Below, piece by piece: positions 38,101-46,151 of a stretch of DNA of 64,000 nt (positions within the stretch are counted from its first letter, which is position 1; the number at the start of each line of letters is the position of its first letter). Location: the NCBI GenBank assembly GCA_963728365.1, contig CAVSJI010000001.1, positions 868,001 through 932,000 on the forward strand, read 5' to 3'. This DNA comes from VRUE01 sp963728365. GTDB taxonomy: Bacteria; Actinomycetota; Thermoleophilia; Solirubrobacterales; 70-9. The notes under the pieces are model-generated. The model was not told the origin of the DNA and made no database searches. It saw only the letters and a list, made by a program, of their open reading frames with translations. A program made the translations under genes and the position numbers.

Positions 38101-40643
38101 CCGAAGGGCAGGCGGTCAACACCGCGACTCCGTCGGGCGCGGGCACCTCGGCACCCTCGATTGCCACCGCCGAACCCGACGAACACGGCAACATCGTGCG
38201 CGAATTGAGTGCCCAGAACCGCCTCAGGGCATTGGTCGCCGAAAACCCGGCCCTTCGCGCCGAAGAACTGGAAGTTAAACGCCACTTCTCCGCAGACGGC
38301 ACCGAAATGCTCGAGGAATGGGGGCCGATGCACGCGATCCGCCTCGAATCGGGCACTACCGTCCCCAAAGCTCGCTTGCACACGACGATCCGCTACGACG
38401 AAGGCTGGCCCGGCATCGGCTTGAAGCCCCACTTGCCGACGCGAGTGACGACGGGCGCCAGCATCCCCGGAGAAGGCAAAGACGCCGACCAGCGGGTGAC
38501 TGAAACCAAGTACAATTGGACGCTTCTCAAGCCCACCGAAACGATCGTCGACCCCGAAGGGCTCAGCCTCCGCACTCGCACGGCATATGACGCTTCGACC
38601 GGCCTACCGACCGAAAGCAGCCTGCCTGCCAAACCGGAAGGCGGCGATGCCCATACGACGAAGATCTACTACTACAGTCACGACGACTCGCCGGTGAACG
38701 GCTGCCAGCACGTCGATGGCTTCGCCGGCCTGCCCTGCGAGAAGGCTCCCGCCTCCCAGCCGGGCACCGAAGGCCAGCCGGAACTGCTCGTCACCAAGTA
38801 CGCCTCCTACGACCAGCTCGGCCAGCCGACCGAAGTGATCGAAAGCCCGGGCGGCAAAGAAGCGGCTGAAAGCACGCGCAAAACGATCAAGACCTACGAC
38901 GCCGCCGGGCGCGAAATCACGACCAAAACCGAAGGCGGGGGCACCTCAGTGCTTCCCTCCGAAGCGCTCTACAGCAAATCGACGGGGCTGCCGGTCGAAC
39001 GAATGCTCATCTGCGAAGGCTGCGATACCCAGGCCGTCGTCACCGAATACGACAAACTCGGCCGCCCGATCCAATACACCGACGCCGATGGGAACACTTC
39101 GAAAACGACCTATGAACTCGAAGGACGCCCGGCGACGATCTACGATGGCAAGGGAACCCAGACCTTTGGCTATGACTCGACCTCGGGCCTCCTGACCAAA
39201 CTCGAAGACTCCGCGATCGGAACCTTCACCGCCGCCTACAACGCCGACGGCGCAATGACCGAAGAAGGGCTCCCCGACGGCCTGATCGCCAAAACGACCT
39301 ACGACGAGGCCGGCGAACCGACCGCTCTCGCCTACGTCAAGGCCACGAGCTGCACTGAAAAATGCACCTGGCTCGAAGAAAGTGAGGAAAGCTCGATTTA
39401 CGGCCAGGTGGGGAAGCGGACCACGCTCAGCTCCTCCCAGGAATACACCTACGACGCGGTCGGGCGGCTGGCCGTCGCCAAGGACACTCAGGAAGGCTCC
39501 TGCGCGACCCGGATCTACGCCTTCGAAGGCGAAGCAGGCAAGGACTCGAACCGGACCTCGATGACGACGAGGTCGCCTGAACTCGGTGGCGCATGTGCGA
39601 CTAAAGGCGGCACGACCCAGTCCTACAGCTACGACGCGGGCGACCGGCTGACCGGCGAAGGCATCGAATACGACAGCTTCGGGCGGATCACCAGCCTGCC
39701 GGGCACCTACGCGGGCGGAAGCACCCTCAAAACCAGCTTCTACTCAAACGAAGTGCTAGCCAGCCAATCTCAAGGCGGCCTTACGAACAGCTATCAGCTC
39801 GACTCCACTGGACGAGTACGACAAGTCACCCAGACCGGCTCGAAAGAAGGAACCGAAGTCTTCCACTACGACAGCGAAGGCGACTCTCCCGCCTGGACCG
39901 AACGCGGCTCGGAATGGACCCGCAACATCAGCGGGATCGGCGGCGAGCTGGCCGCGGTGCAGGAAAGCGGCAAAGAACCGATCCTCCAGCTCACAGACCT
40001 GCACGGCGATGTCGTCGCCACCGCCAGCCTCAGTTCTTCGGCCAAAGAACCGATCGCCAAATTCGAATTCGACGAGTTCGGCAATCCCGTGAAAGGCAGC
40101 GCCGGTCGATTCGGCTGGCTAGGGGGCAAGAAGCGGCGGACCGAACTGCCCTCGGGGGTGATCCAGATGGGGGCGAGGAGCTATGTGCCGGCGATGGGAA
40201 GGTTCGTCTCTACTGATCCGGTGCAAGGAGGTTCGGCGAACACATACGACTATGCCAACCAGGACCCAATCAACGGGCTCGATCTATCAGGTAACGCTAC
40301 GGGCTGTCATATGAACCTCGATTACCCCCATTCGTCCCACCACAGACCTGGCCGGGTCAATGTAGTGCAAAAAATTCGGTGTAAAGGAGACATTCCTGTG
40401 AGGGGGTGGGTCAAAGTTAGTCTCTTTTATTCGCCGACCAGGCACGGGGAAGCCCATCGAGTCGCAACGGCAAAAAAAGATTTCAATGGCACTAATATAA
40501 ATGTCAAAGCCTCTGCCAGCACCAGATGCAGGCCGGGATGGTATTCTGCGGTTGGAGGTGGACTTGGTATATTTGCACCAGGTACAACTCCTCCGGCAGG
40601 AGGAGCTGTGAACTCTACTAAACGTTTCTATATTGGTTGTTGA
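35139..40643 (+). CDS. secreted RHS/YD-repeat protein with variable C-terminal tip
   Basis: 1834 residues. The start is TTG at 35139 with AGGGGAGG 8 bases upstream and a clean signal peptide (MKGIRLVAFVLVMLLAVSSG); the frame opens earlier but without those signs. Order: an N-terminal beta region; a DNRLRE-like domain near residues 290-470 (LLRFSLSGIPSASYLTAATF); a DUF6531-like segment near 600-660 (LNLLTGNFSLSRTDVSIPG); many YD repeats; and the RHS core ending QMGARSYVPAMGRFVSTDPV, then NQDPINGLDLSG near 1717. The last ~117 residues after that motif differ in style and GC, with four Cys and no recognised catalytic motif. RHS shells wrap toxic or adhesive tips; which applies here is unknown. 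Confidence 0.85.
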   Translation: MKGIRLVAFVLVMLLAVSSGIAFADQGEGSEGDPTLSAAPEAEPGPEVATDRTATSATFRLPNGALQTHVFETPVNYETPDGKWMPIEEGLEGQPDGSGLTNGDNSFDVSLPEHLGAAPVRLSEGEQWVSAQLLAPDSEAAQLEGDSATYEAANPGTSFGFSTLPNGIKEDIELAGPAQPATFSFELSASEGLTPSLNDEGAIEFRDSGEHVFATLPAPVMFDSAGAESHEINYELEALSGGEWKLTVRPDPEWLSDPSRLWPATLDPTLVVPKPALDCSYGGKAGSNVKAKCDGNPARKLITAYWPKTSSASDEWQRSLLRFSLSGIPSASYLTAATFGIHSFEEALNTSGLELRKPTKPWTEGVSWTHYGVSGSQLWSTEGGDYSDELGKILTSERGAQAGWWTFALPVKPVQEAVSNPETLNILAKLIDDKSRECGPSSCTQRQIKFESGASGTERPYLSVTYYQAAPASSKLALPTEGTVTARRLKLKAAWSEAGVTGVTFQYREGSKGAFQNVPLSLVKDAAGKAVAKWPVAVTGKQQTEPLYLDAAHLSSTLESKGGEVQVRALFDGDEKVAGYSAASKATVNLDVGGTRDATTSVGPGTLNLLTGNFSLSRTDVSIPGVTAGLEFSRTINSRQPGVVEDTSVLGRGWKPTAPVEVAGGADWRSVKTFAASEEEREEGLLDYAILIDLEGYEYAFELSEGAYVTPPEMAGWSLSVSNGVNMTLSDPQGNKTTLENSSGGSEYLPVSISMSGSSTTSQMIYDIIEGKRRLKALLAPAAKNISCSESTAKTNPGCRALYFTYQAASTWGAPASYKDRLASITYYGPTSATKQGSWEVAKYKYDSSGRLIEEWDPRLGELNETYSYVGSGSEARTGGQLKTITPPGLEPWTLEYGTVAGQPADSGRLVAVKRPSLVASPSVAQTTIAYEAPLSGSGAPYDMSLAAIEKWGQKDVPIDATAIFPPDEVPASPPSAYTRASVYYMDSEGQAVNTATPSGAGTSAPSIATAEPDEHGNIVRELSAQNRLRALVAENPALRAEELEVKRHFSADGTEMLEEWGPMHAIRLESGTTVPKARLHTTIRYDEGWPGIGLKPHLPTRVTTGASIPGEGKDADQRVTETKYNWTLLKPTETIVDPEGLSLRTRTAYDASTGLPTESSLPAKPEGGDAHTTKIYYYSHDDSPVNGCQHVDGFAGLPCEKAPASQPGTEGQPELLVTKYASYDQLGQPTEVIESPGGKEAAESTRKTIKTYDAAGREITTKTEGGGTSVLPSEALYSKSTGLPVERMLICEGCDTQAVVTEYDKLGRPIQYTDADGNTSKTTYELEGRPATIYDGKGTQTFGYDSTSGLLTKLEDSAIGTFTAAYNADGAMTEEGLPDGLIAKTTYDEAGEPTALAYVKATSCTEKCTWLEESEESSIYGQVGKRTTLSSSQEYTYDAVGRLAVAKDTQEGSCATRIYAFEGEAGKDSNRTSMTTRSPELGGACATKGGTTQSYSYDAGDRLTGEGIEYDSFGRITSLPGTYAGGSTLKTSFYSNEVLASQSQGGLTNSYQLDSTGRVRQVTQTGSKEGTEVFHYDSEGDSPAWTERGSEWTRNISGIGGELAAVQESGKEPILQLTDLHGDVVATASLSSSAKEPIAKFEFDEFGNPVKGSAGRFGWLGGKKRRTELPSGVIQMGARSYVPAMGRFVSTDPVQGGSANTYDYANQDPINGLDLSGNATGCHMNLDYPHSSHHRPGRVNVVQKIRCKGDIPVRGWVKVSLFYSPTRHGEAHRVATAKKDFNGTNINVKASASTRCRPGWYSAVGGGLGIFAPGTTPPAGGAVNSTKRFYIGC

Positions 40644-40679
40644 ACCAAGCATTTTTCTTGCTCAGCGCTGGCCATTAAG

Positions 40680-40964
40680 ATGCAACGACTTGCCCTCTCA
40701 ATGATCATTATTGCCATAGGTCTGACTGCGGTCACGCTCGGCTGTGGTGGTACTAAGTCAGAAATAACCGGGAGGGAACATGCGCCGAGCTCTACTCATA
40801 CTCTGAGTGCGGCCCGAAAAACTCACAAGATCGCCGATGAAAGTAGAGAAAAGGCCCGATGCCGGCGAATGCGACGCCTTGCTAGAAAGGTGAACCATCA
40901 GCCTCCGAGGGTAAGCCGATCCGGTATATCGACAACGTTTTTGGCAACTAAATGCCGCGATTAG
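40680..40964 (+). CDS. small putative lipoprotein downstream of the RHS gene
   Basis: 94 residues. A signal peptide (MQRLALSMIIIAIGLTAVTL) ends in GCGG, a plausible lipobox Cys. The rest is basic and Ser/Thr-rich, with no family recognised. It starts 36 bases after the RHS stop and shares its lower GC. It could be an immunity or accessory protein for the RHS tip; this is inference from position. Confidence 0.45.
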   Translation: MQRLALSMIIIAIGLTAVTLGCGGTKSEITGREHAPSSTHTLSAARKTHKIADESREKARCRRMRRLARKVNHQPPRVSRSGISTTFLATKCRD

Positions 40965-41011
40965 CGGTTGCCGTTGGCCCGGCGTCGGCCACTCTTATAA
41001 AGAGTAAAGAG

Positions 41012-41842
41012 TTAGTGTGCCCTCGATGGGTTGATCTTATCCGCGTTGATGGCGAGTGAGTTGCTCGGTTCAACCTGCCAAGCCTCAAGCTTTGAGGATT
41101 CCACGATCGCCTCGATCAGCTTGTCGCTACCGCCCACAAGGGTAGAGTCGAAGTCCATCTCGCTGGCGACGAACCATGATTCGTCGGCAGGCCAGATCAG
41201 GTTCGGTGCTTCGCGCCAAAGGTCTTCAGACTGATCTGGCGTGAGCAACGGCTTCTCGGCTTGGTCAGAAATCGAGTTCAGCTCGATGGAAGTGGATTTG
41301 GACCATTCGTATGCGATCTGGTCGACGGCAGAGAGAGGACCGGCGAGGACAATGTGATCGCGGCCGTCGGGGAGTGCAAGCAATGGCTGCAACTCGTCAG
41401 GCGAAAAGGAATCCTCCCAGTTTTGGATCGTGCAGAGGCCAAAGAAGCAGTGAGTGGGATCTACCGTGTGGACGGCAAGGATTTCGCAGAGTGCATCAAG
41501 GGTCTCGATGTCCATCGCGCCTGTTGCCGGGTCCGATCCCGCCCATTTCGCTCCATTTGGGTCGTCGGGACTACGCGAGCCTCCGCGTCGCTCAGCGTCG
41601 GCGAATCCAAGGATGGCATGCCACTGCATCTCACGATGTGGAGTAGTCCCGCGGGCCTTCGCTACTTCTGCCCATCTGACCGAATGTCCCTCCGGGTCCG
41701 AGGCGGGGTGGAAGATGCGGGCATAGGCTCCGAATCCTTTCGGGACTTGCAGCGACACTGCCCCGAACTCGCCTCCGAGCCTGGGTCTGATCCAGCCTCC
41801 TGCCTTGGCTCCATCGGTGATTGTAAGGTCGTGGCTAATCAC
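41012..41842 (-). CDS. conserved hypothetical protein
   Basis: 276 residues, soluble and acidic. Near the N-terminus it has GGWIRPRLGGEFGAVSLQVP and GFGAYARIFHPASD, and later HCFFGLCTIQNWED. I have seen this type in actinobacteria but know no function. Its codon use is less GC-rich than the chromosome. It is convergent with the lipoprotein gene, 47 bases apart. Confidence 0.6.
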   Translation of the reverse strand: MISHDLTITDGAKAGGWIRPRLGGEFGAVSLQVPKGFGAYARIFHPASDPEGHSVRWAEVAKARGTTPHREMQWHAILGFADAERRGGSRSPDDPNGAKWAGSDPATGAMDIETLDALCEILAVHTVDPTHCFFGLCTIQNWEDSFSPDELQPLLALPDGRDHIVLAGPLSAVDQIAYEWSKSTSIELNSISDQAEKPLLTPDQSEDLWREAPNLIWPADESWFVASEMDFDSTLVGGSDKLIEAIVESSKLEAWQVEPSNSLAINADKINPSRAH

Positions 41843-41987
41843 GCGATCTTCTCTCGAAAACGAGATAGTCGATCAAGACTCACTCCGAATATTCATTGTT
41901 TCAGCTTCGCTGGTGAGTTGCGCCGGTCGAGGAACAGCGACCTCGCTGGCTAACGTATCTCTGGACTTGGCGTTTAGGCTGCGTTTG

Positions 41988-42209
41988 ATGTCTAGCGACC
42001 CGAAGCAAAAGGCACGAGCCGAGGTGCGCCGCGCTCAGACCGAGTTCGAACGCGCCCAAGAGCGCGTCCAGCGTCAACGCGCCAAAGCCAGGACGGCCCG
42101 TCGCAAGAGCTTTGAGCGAGCGCAAGAAGGCGGCCTGACAGTGCGCGACATCGCGGAGGAGATCGGCCTCGACTTCAGCCGGGTCGCCGAAATCCTCCGC
42201 GGCGAGTAG
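41988..42209 (+). CDS. small coiled-coil/HTH protein
   Basis: 73 residues. The N-terminal half is a charged coiled coil (QTEFERAQERVQRQRAKART); the C-terminal half is a short HTH (LTVRDIAEEIGLDFSRVAEI) like sigma-70 region 4 or Xre fragments. The ATG at 41988 (MSSDPKQK) fits the compositional break better than the in-frame upstream start at 41805. Possibly a DNA-binding accessory protein of the island. Confidence 0.6.
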   Translation: MSSDPKQKARAEVRRAQTEFERAQERVQRQRAKARTARRKSFERAQEGGLTVRDIAEEIGLDFSRVAEILRGE

Positions 42210-42347
42210 GTGTGTGGGGGATTGACCCCACAAACCTGCTAAGCTGACGAGCTGTCCGTGGTCACGCAAAACTGTCGCTCCGTGATCACCGAAAGATGTA
42301 GGTCCGTTCCGCAACTTGCGGCTTCGGCCTCCTCCGCCGGCAGGTAG

Positions 42348-42385
42348 CTCCTTCAGGTTCGCCCGATCGGGCGAACCTGAAGGAG
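42348..42385 (+). promoter_or_regulatory. 38-bp perfect palindrome containing the istA ribosome binding site
   Basis: Each arm is CTCCTTCAGGTTCGCCCGA or its complement, with no spacer. The right arm ends in GAAGGAG, the Shine-Dalgarno sequence of istA (TTG at 42392). In read-through transcripts it would fold and hide the start, limiting transposase synthesis. Confidence 0.7.
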
Positions 42386-42391
42386 GACGAG

Positions 42392-43621
42392 TTGATCGAT
42401 GAGGAGGAGTACATGGACATCCGAGCCCTGCACCGCCACGGGCTTACCTACGCCGAGATCGGCCGCATCGTCGGCCGCGACTGGCGAACTGTGAAGCGCT
42501 ACCTGACCGAGGGCGCCCAGCCGCACTACCGGCGAAAGCGCATGCCGTCCAAGCTCGACCCCTTCAAGCCGCTGATCGACCGGTGGTTGGCCAAAGACGC
42601 CGGTCTGGAGGCGACGCGCATCCACCAGGATCTGAGTCGCGATCACGGCTTCACCGGCAGCTACCCGACCGTGCGGCGCTACGTCGAACGAGCTCGGCCG
42701 CGCACGCCCGAGGAGAGCGATGAGGTCGAGAAACGCTTCGAGACCGCACCGGGCCACCAGGCTCAGGTCGACTGGTCCCACGAGCAGCCGATTCGCACCT
42801 CCTCGGGCCTCGAGCTGCCGCTCTACGGCTTCCACATGGTCTTGGGCCACTCCCGCGACGCTTTCGTCGCCCTGACCGGCTCTCAGGACCTGGTGACGTT
42901 CTGGGCCTGCCACCGTGCCGGCTTTGCGCACTTCGGCGGCGTGCCCAAGGAGATCCTCTATGACCGCACCAAGACGGTCGTGCGCTCCCACGTCGGCACC
43001 GAGCGACGACCCGGCGATCGCCTCTACCACCCCGAGGCGCTCGCCTCCGCCCACCACTACGGCTTCAAGCTGCGCCTCTGCAAACCGCGGCGGGCGAAGA
43101 CCAAGGGCAAGGTCGAGTCCGACGTTCCCTACGTGCGCGGCCGCCTCTTGCGCGGCCATTCCTTCGCCGACTACGAGCAGGCCAACCGCGAGTGGGCTGT
43201 CTGGAACGAGGAGATCGCCCGCGCTCGGGTGCACGGCACCCACGGCGAGGTCGTGGCGGTGCGGGCCCAGCGCGACCGCGCGGCGCTGGGCCCGCTGCCG
43301 GCGATCCCCTACCTGGTCGTCTCCCGCACGCAGCGCAAGGTCGCCCGCGACGGGCTGATCAGCTTCGAGGGCCGCCGCTACACGGTTCCCGGCGCGAGGA
43401 TCGGCGAGACCGTCGAGCTGCGCCTCGGCGCCGAGGAGATCGAGGTCTACTCGATTCAGACCGGCGAGCGCTACTGCCGCCATCCGCGCCAGCGCCACGG
43501 CACCGCCCTGCCCGACCCCAAGCAGCCCTCGGTCAGCCTCGCCAGCGTCTTGGCCGAGATGCCGACGGTCGAGGTCCACCACCGCCCGCTCGACGCCTAC
43601 GCGGAGGTGGCCCGTGGCTGA
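42392..43621 (+). CDS. istA: IS21 transposase IstA
   Basis: 409 residues. N-terminal HTH (LTYAEIGRIVGRDWRTVKRYL), then the DDE catalytic core: Asp in QAQVDWSHE, Asp in ILYDRTKT and Glu in KGKVESDVPY. It cuts and joins the IS ends with help from IstB. The start is TTG at 42392 with GGAGG upstream; an ATG at 42413 is the alternative. Its end overlaps istB by 8 bases. Confidence 0.93.
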   Translation: MIDEEEYMDIRALHRHGLTYAEIGRIVGRDWRTVKRYLTEGAQPHYRRKRMPSKLDPFKPLIDRWLAKDAGLEATRIHQDLSRDHGFTGSYPTVRRYVERARPRTPEESDEVEKRFETAPGHQAQVDWSHEQPIRTSSGLELPLYGFHMVLGHSRDAFVALTGSQDLVTFWACHRAGFAHFGGVPKEILYDRTKTVVRSHVGTERRPGDRLYHPEALASAHHYGFKLRLCKPRRAKTKGKVESDVPYVRGRLLRGHSFADYEQANREWAVWNEEIARARVHGTHGEVVAVRAQRDRAALGPLPAIPYLVVSRTQRKVARDGLISFEGRRYTVPGARIGETVELRLGAEEIEVYSIQTGERYCRHPRQRHGTALPDPKQPSVSLASVLAEMPTVEVHHRPLDAYAEVARG

Positions 43622-44399
43622 GTTGCTGAACGAGCGGATCCGCCGCAACGCCGGCGAGCTGCGCCTGCACGGGGTCGCGGAGTCCCCCGACGAGCTGATC
43701 GAGCGCGCCGAGGCCTCCGAGCTCGGCTACCGCGAGTTCCTCGACTTGGTGCTCGAGTCCGAGCTCGGCGTCCTGGAAGGCCGCCGCTACTCCCAGCGGC
43801 TGAAGATGGCCGGCCTACCGCACCAAAAGACGTTGGAGGAGTTCGACGTCTCTTTTCAGCCCGAGCTCGACCCCAAGCGGATCGCCGAGCTGCGCTCCCT
43901 GCGCTTCATCGAGCGAAAGGTCTCCTGTCTGATCCTCGGCCCGCCCGGGGTCGGCAAGAGCCACCTCTCCGTGGGCCTGGCGATGGAGGCCCTGGCCCGC
44001 GGCTACATGGTCCGCTACACGACGCTCGACGACCTCGTGCGCGCCCTGCGCAAGGCCGACGCCCTCGGCAAGCTGGCGAACAAGCTGACCCAGCTGCAGC
44101 GGCCGCATCTCCTCGTGCTCGATGAGGCTGGCTACCTGCCGCTTGACCGCGCCGATGCCAACCGGCTCTTTCAGGTCGTCAACCGCCGCTACACCCGCGG
44201 CTCGACGATCGTCACCTCCAACAAGGCGGTTGGCGAGTGGGCCCAGACCTTCGGCGACGAGGTGCTTGCCGCAGCGATCCTCGACCGCCTCCTGCACGAT
44301 GCCGAGGTCTTGACCATCAACGGGCCCTCGTTCAGGTTGAAGGGCCGCCTCGAGGCACTCGGCCAACAAGACGACGACCACGAGGAGGACGCCCAATGA
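43614..44399 (+). CDS. istB: IS21 helper ATPase IstB
   Basis: 261 residues. Walker A ILGPPGVGKSHLSVG, Walker B LLVLDEAGYLPLD, sensor IVTSNKAVGEW. This DnaA/DnaC-like AAA+ protein selects the target and activates IstA. The GTG at 43614 overlaps the istA end, typical of the translational coupling in this family. Confidence 0.95.
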   Translation: MAELLNERIRRNAGELRLHGVAESPDELIERAEASELGYREFLDLVLESELGVLEGRRYSQRLKMAGLPHQKTLEEFDVSFQPELDPKRIAELRSLRFIERKVSCLILGPPGVGKSHLSVGLAMEALARGYMVRYTTLDDLVRALRKADALGKLANKLTQLQRPHLLVLDEAGYLPLDRADANRLFQVVNRRYTRGSTIVTSNKAVGEWAQTFGDEVLAAAILDRLLHDAEVLTINGPSFRLKGRLEALGQQDDDHEEDAQ

Positions 44400-44561
44400 C
44401 TGCTACGCCGGCGCGACCGCCGCCTGCTCAGGACGGGAGGCCGACCTGCATTTTTCGGTGACCATCGACCGACATCTTTCGATGATCATTGACATGAGTA
44501 CGAGGTTCAAGCTGTCAACGAGGCGTTCTCCGAGGTGGAGCTGGGCCCCTGACCTCGCAAG

Positions 44562-44987
44562 CTATCCAAATTCGCTGGCAACACCCAGCCCAGCCCGCTC
44601 GGCCGCCCGAGCGAGATCTCGATCCCAGGTGACAAGAACGATTTCCTCGTCGCCGAGTTCGAGCGCAGTGGCGAGGTGAACCGCGTCGTAACCCCGCAGT
44701 CCGAGGCGTTCCGCGTACTCGCCCGCGCCGCGAGCAAGATCCTGGTCGACACCGATCGCCACCAACTCCGCATAGAGCTCCTCGAAGGCGACAAGCGCCT
44801 TTTCATGAGCCTCCTCACCGAGCCGGCCCGCACGCCGGGCGGCCGCCAAAGCAGACCGTCCCTCCGGGTAGACGAGGATGCTCGACGCGACCGGATAGGC
44901 ACTGCCCCACAGCTTGGCTGCCAACTCCGACCCCTCCTCGACAACGACGAGCTTGACCAGCGCCGAGGTGTCGAAGTAGAAGATCAG
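44562..44987 (-). CDS. vapC: VapC-like PIN toxin (Phd-linked), non-AUG start
   Basis: 141 residues. The PIN signature DTSALVKL appears only if translation begins at CTG 44987 (LIFYFDTSALVKL); no ATG, GTG or TTG precedes it in frame before stops. Further acidic residues are in YDAVHLATALELG and LVTWDRDLARAA. The CTG overlaps the antitoxin TGA as CTGA, so coupled re-initiation is plausible. Predicted RNase. Confidence 0.82.
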   Translation of the reverse strand: MIFYFDTSALVKLVVVEEGSELAAKLWGSAYPVASSILVYPEGRSALAAARRAGRLGEEAHEKALVAFEELYAELVAIGVDQDLARGAGEYAERLGLRGYDAVHLATALELGDEEIVLVTWDRDLARAAERAGLGVASEFG

Positions 44988-45256
44988 GCCCGCTGCTCGG
45001 AGACGAGGTCGGAGACCGAGCCGGTGCCCTTGACCTGCGCCGACCGAGGAGCGCGCGACCCCTCCGGCATCCGCACCAAGCCACGTCGCGCAAGCGCGTC
45101 AAGCGGCCGCTCGCCGAGCCCGCTGAGGCGAGCGACGGGCCGACCGCGCCGGGTGACGACGATCTCTCCTCCGCCCTCCACTCGCTCCAGGTACTCGCTG
45201 AGGCGATCGTGGAGCTCGCGGACTCCGACTTCGCTGTCATGCTGATGTAGCGTCAT
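44984..45256 (-). CDS. Phd/YefM-type antitoxin
   Basis: 90 residues from the ATG at 45256. VGVRELHDRLSEYLERVEGG and EIVVTRRGRPVARL are the Phd/YefM N-terminal fold; the C-terminal tail (GTGSVSDLVSEQRA) would neutralise VapC. The usual TA order and overlap are present. An AT-rich stretch just upstream (ATATAGGATAGCAGCTACAT region) is the likely autoregulated promoter. Confidence 0.87.
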   Translation of the reverse strand: MTLHQHDSEVGVRELHDRLSEYLERVEGGGEIVVTRRGRPVARLSGLGERPLDALARRGLVRMPEGSRAPRSAQVKGTGSVSDLVSEQRA

Positions 45257-45347
45257 GGATATAGGATAGCAGCTACATAAACGAGGTAGGCCTCCTCCGC
45301 CCACTCTCGAAGGCGGTCGGGGGAAATGTCCTTCGGGAACGCCACCG

Positions 45348-46100
45348 TTAGTCGTCCTCAGGGGTGTAGTCCGGGTTGTACCGGTCCTCTAGCCCGGGGA
45401 TCGGCACCCCGCGTCCGTCCCCCAACACCGTGATCGCGCCGACATGCTCCATGAACTCGGACACTTGCTTGGCGGTGATCAGTATGGTGTCCCCGGGCTG
45501 AAACCACTTCAGCACCTCGCAGCGGCCGCAGTTCTTCTTCGTGGCCTTCCCGTGGTGGTGGATGATGTCGTTCCGCATCCGGCCGATGTCCGCCATCAGC
45601 GGCTCCTTGACGTCCTTCTTCTCGATCTCGGCCGCCGCCGCGAAGCGGGGCCTGAAGTTGTGTTCCCACTGGGTGTGGATGAGCACGGCCCATTGCTGGC
45701 CTATCCGCTGGGCGACCGGCCCGTCCGTCGCGAGCCGGTCGGGGATGGTCCTGATCTTCCATCGCATATAGCCGAACTTGTCGGGGTCCTTCGGCGAAAA
45801 GCCTTGCACCCAGATGAGGTCGCGCTCGGGGTCGGGTGCGTTCTCTACGAGTGGTATGTAGTGCTCGCGTGCCAGCGCGATGCCCGCCTGGCTGAAGGCA
45901 TGGGTGCCAGCGATGTCGTTGAGGACCTCCGCCCACTCGTCGTGGATCGGCGTCATCCGCGCCCGAAACTCGGGAAGGTCCTCGGCGGTGACGTGGATCC
46001 TCCCGTCCGGTTCGATCCTGACCAGCGGACGGCCTTCCCGCTTCCGTCGAGCGATGTGTTTTTTCACCGCGGCGGCGTGGAGGCGGGACCGAAGGGACAC
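45348..46100 (-). CDS. hypothetical protein with HEPN-like RN-x3-H motif
   Basis: 250 residues, soluble, basic N-terminus (VKKHIARRKREGRP). Near residues 170-190 it has GRMRNDIIHHHGKATKKNCG; RNDIIH fits the R-N-x3-H active-site pattern of HEPN ribonucleases, followed by CGRCEVLKWF, a possible zinc knuckle. Helical context fits but the assignment is a motif match only. It faces the gene at 46152 with a 51-bp gap. Could be a toxin or abortive-infection effector. Confidence 0.5.
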   Translation of the reverse strand: MSLRSRLHAAAVKKHIARRKREGRPLVRIEPDGRIHVTAEDLPEFRARMTPIHDEWAEVLNDIAGTHAFSQAGIALAREHYIPLVENAPDPERDLIWVQGFSPKDPDKFGYMRWKIRTIPDRLATDGPVAQRIGQQWAVLIHTQWEHNFRPRFAAAAEIEKKDVKEPLMADIGRMRNDIIHHHGKATKKNCGRCEVLKWFQPGDTILITAKQVSEFMEHVGAITVLGDGRGVPIPGLEDRYNPDYTPEDD

Positions 46101-46151
46101 TCAACGACGGTAGCCGTCGGGTCGGCGGCCCGCGCCTAAGATCCGCGACCG

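Larger units (their letters stand above)
42253..44494. mobile_element. IS21-family insertion sequence
   Basis: About 2.24 kb with istA and istB. Both ends carry related repeats. Left end from 42253: TGTCCGTGGTCACGC then GATCACCGAAAGATGTAGGTC. Right end, complement strand from 44494: TGTCAATGATCATCGAAAGATGTCGG then GGTCACCGAAAAATGCAGGTC, each 20 bases or less. Such repeated terminal sites are typical of IS21. The exact target duplication is not clear. Both genes are intact, so it may be active. Confidence 0.82.
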
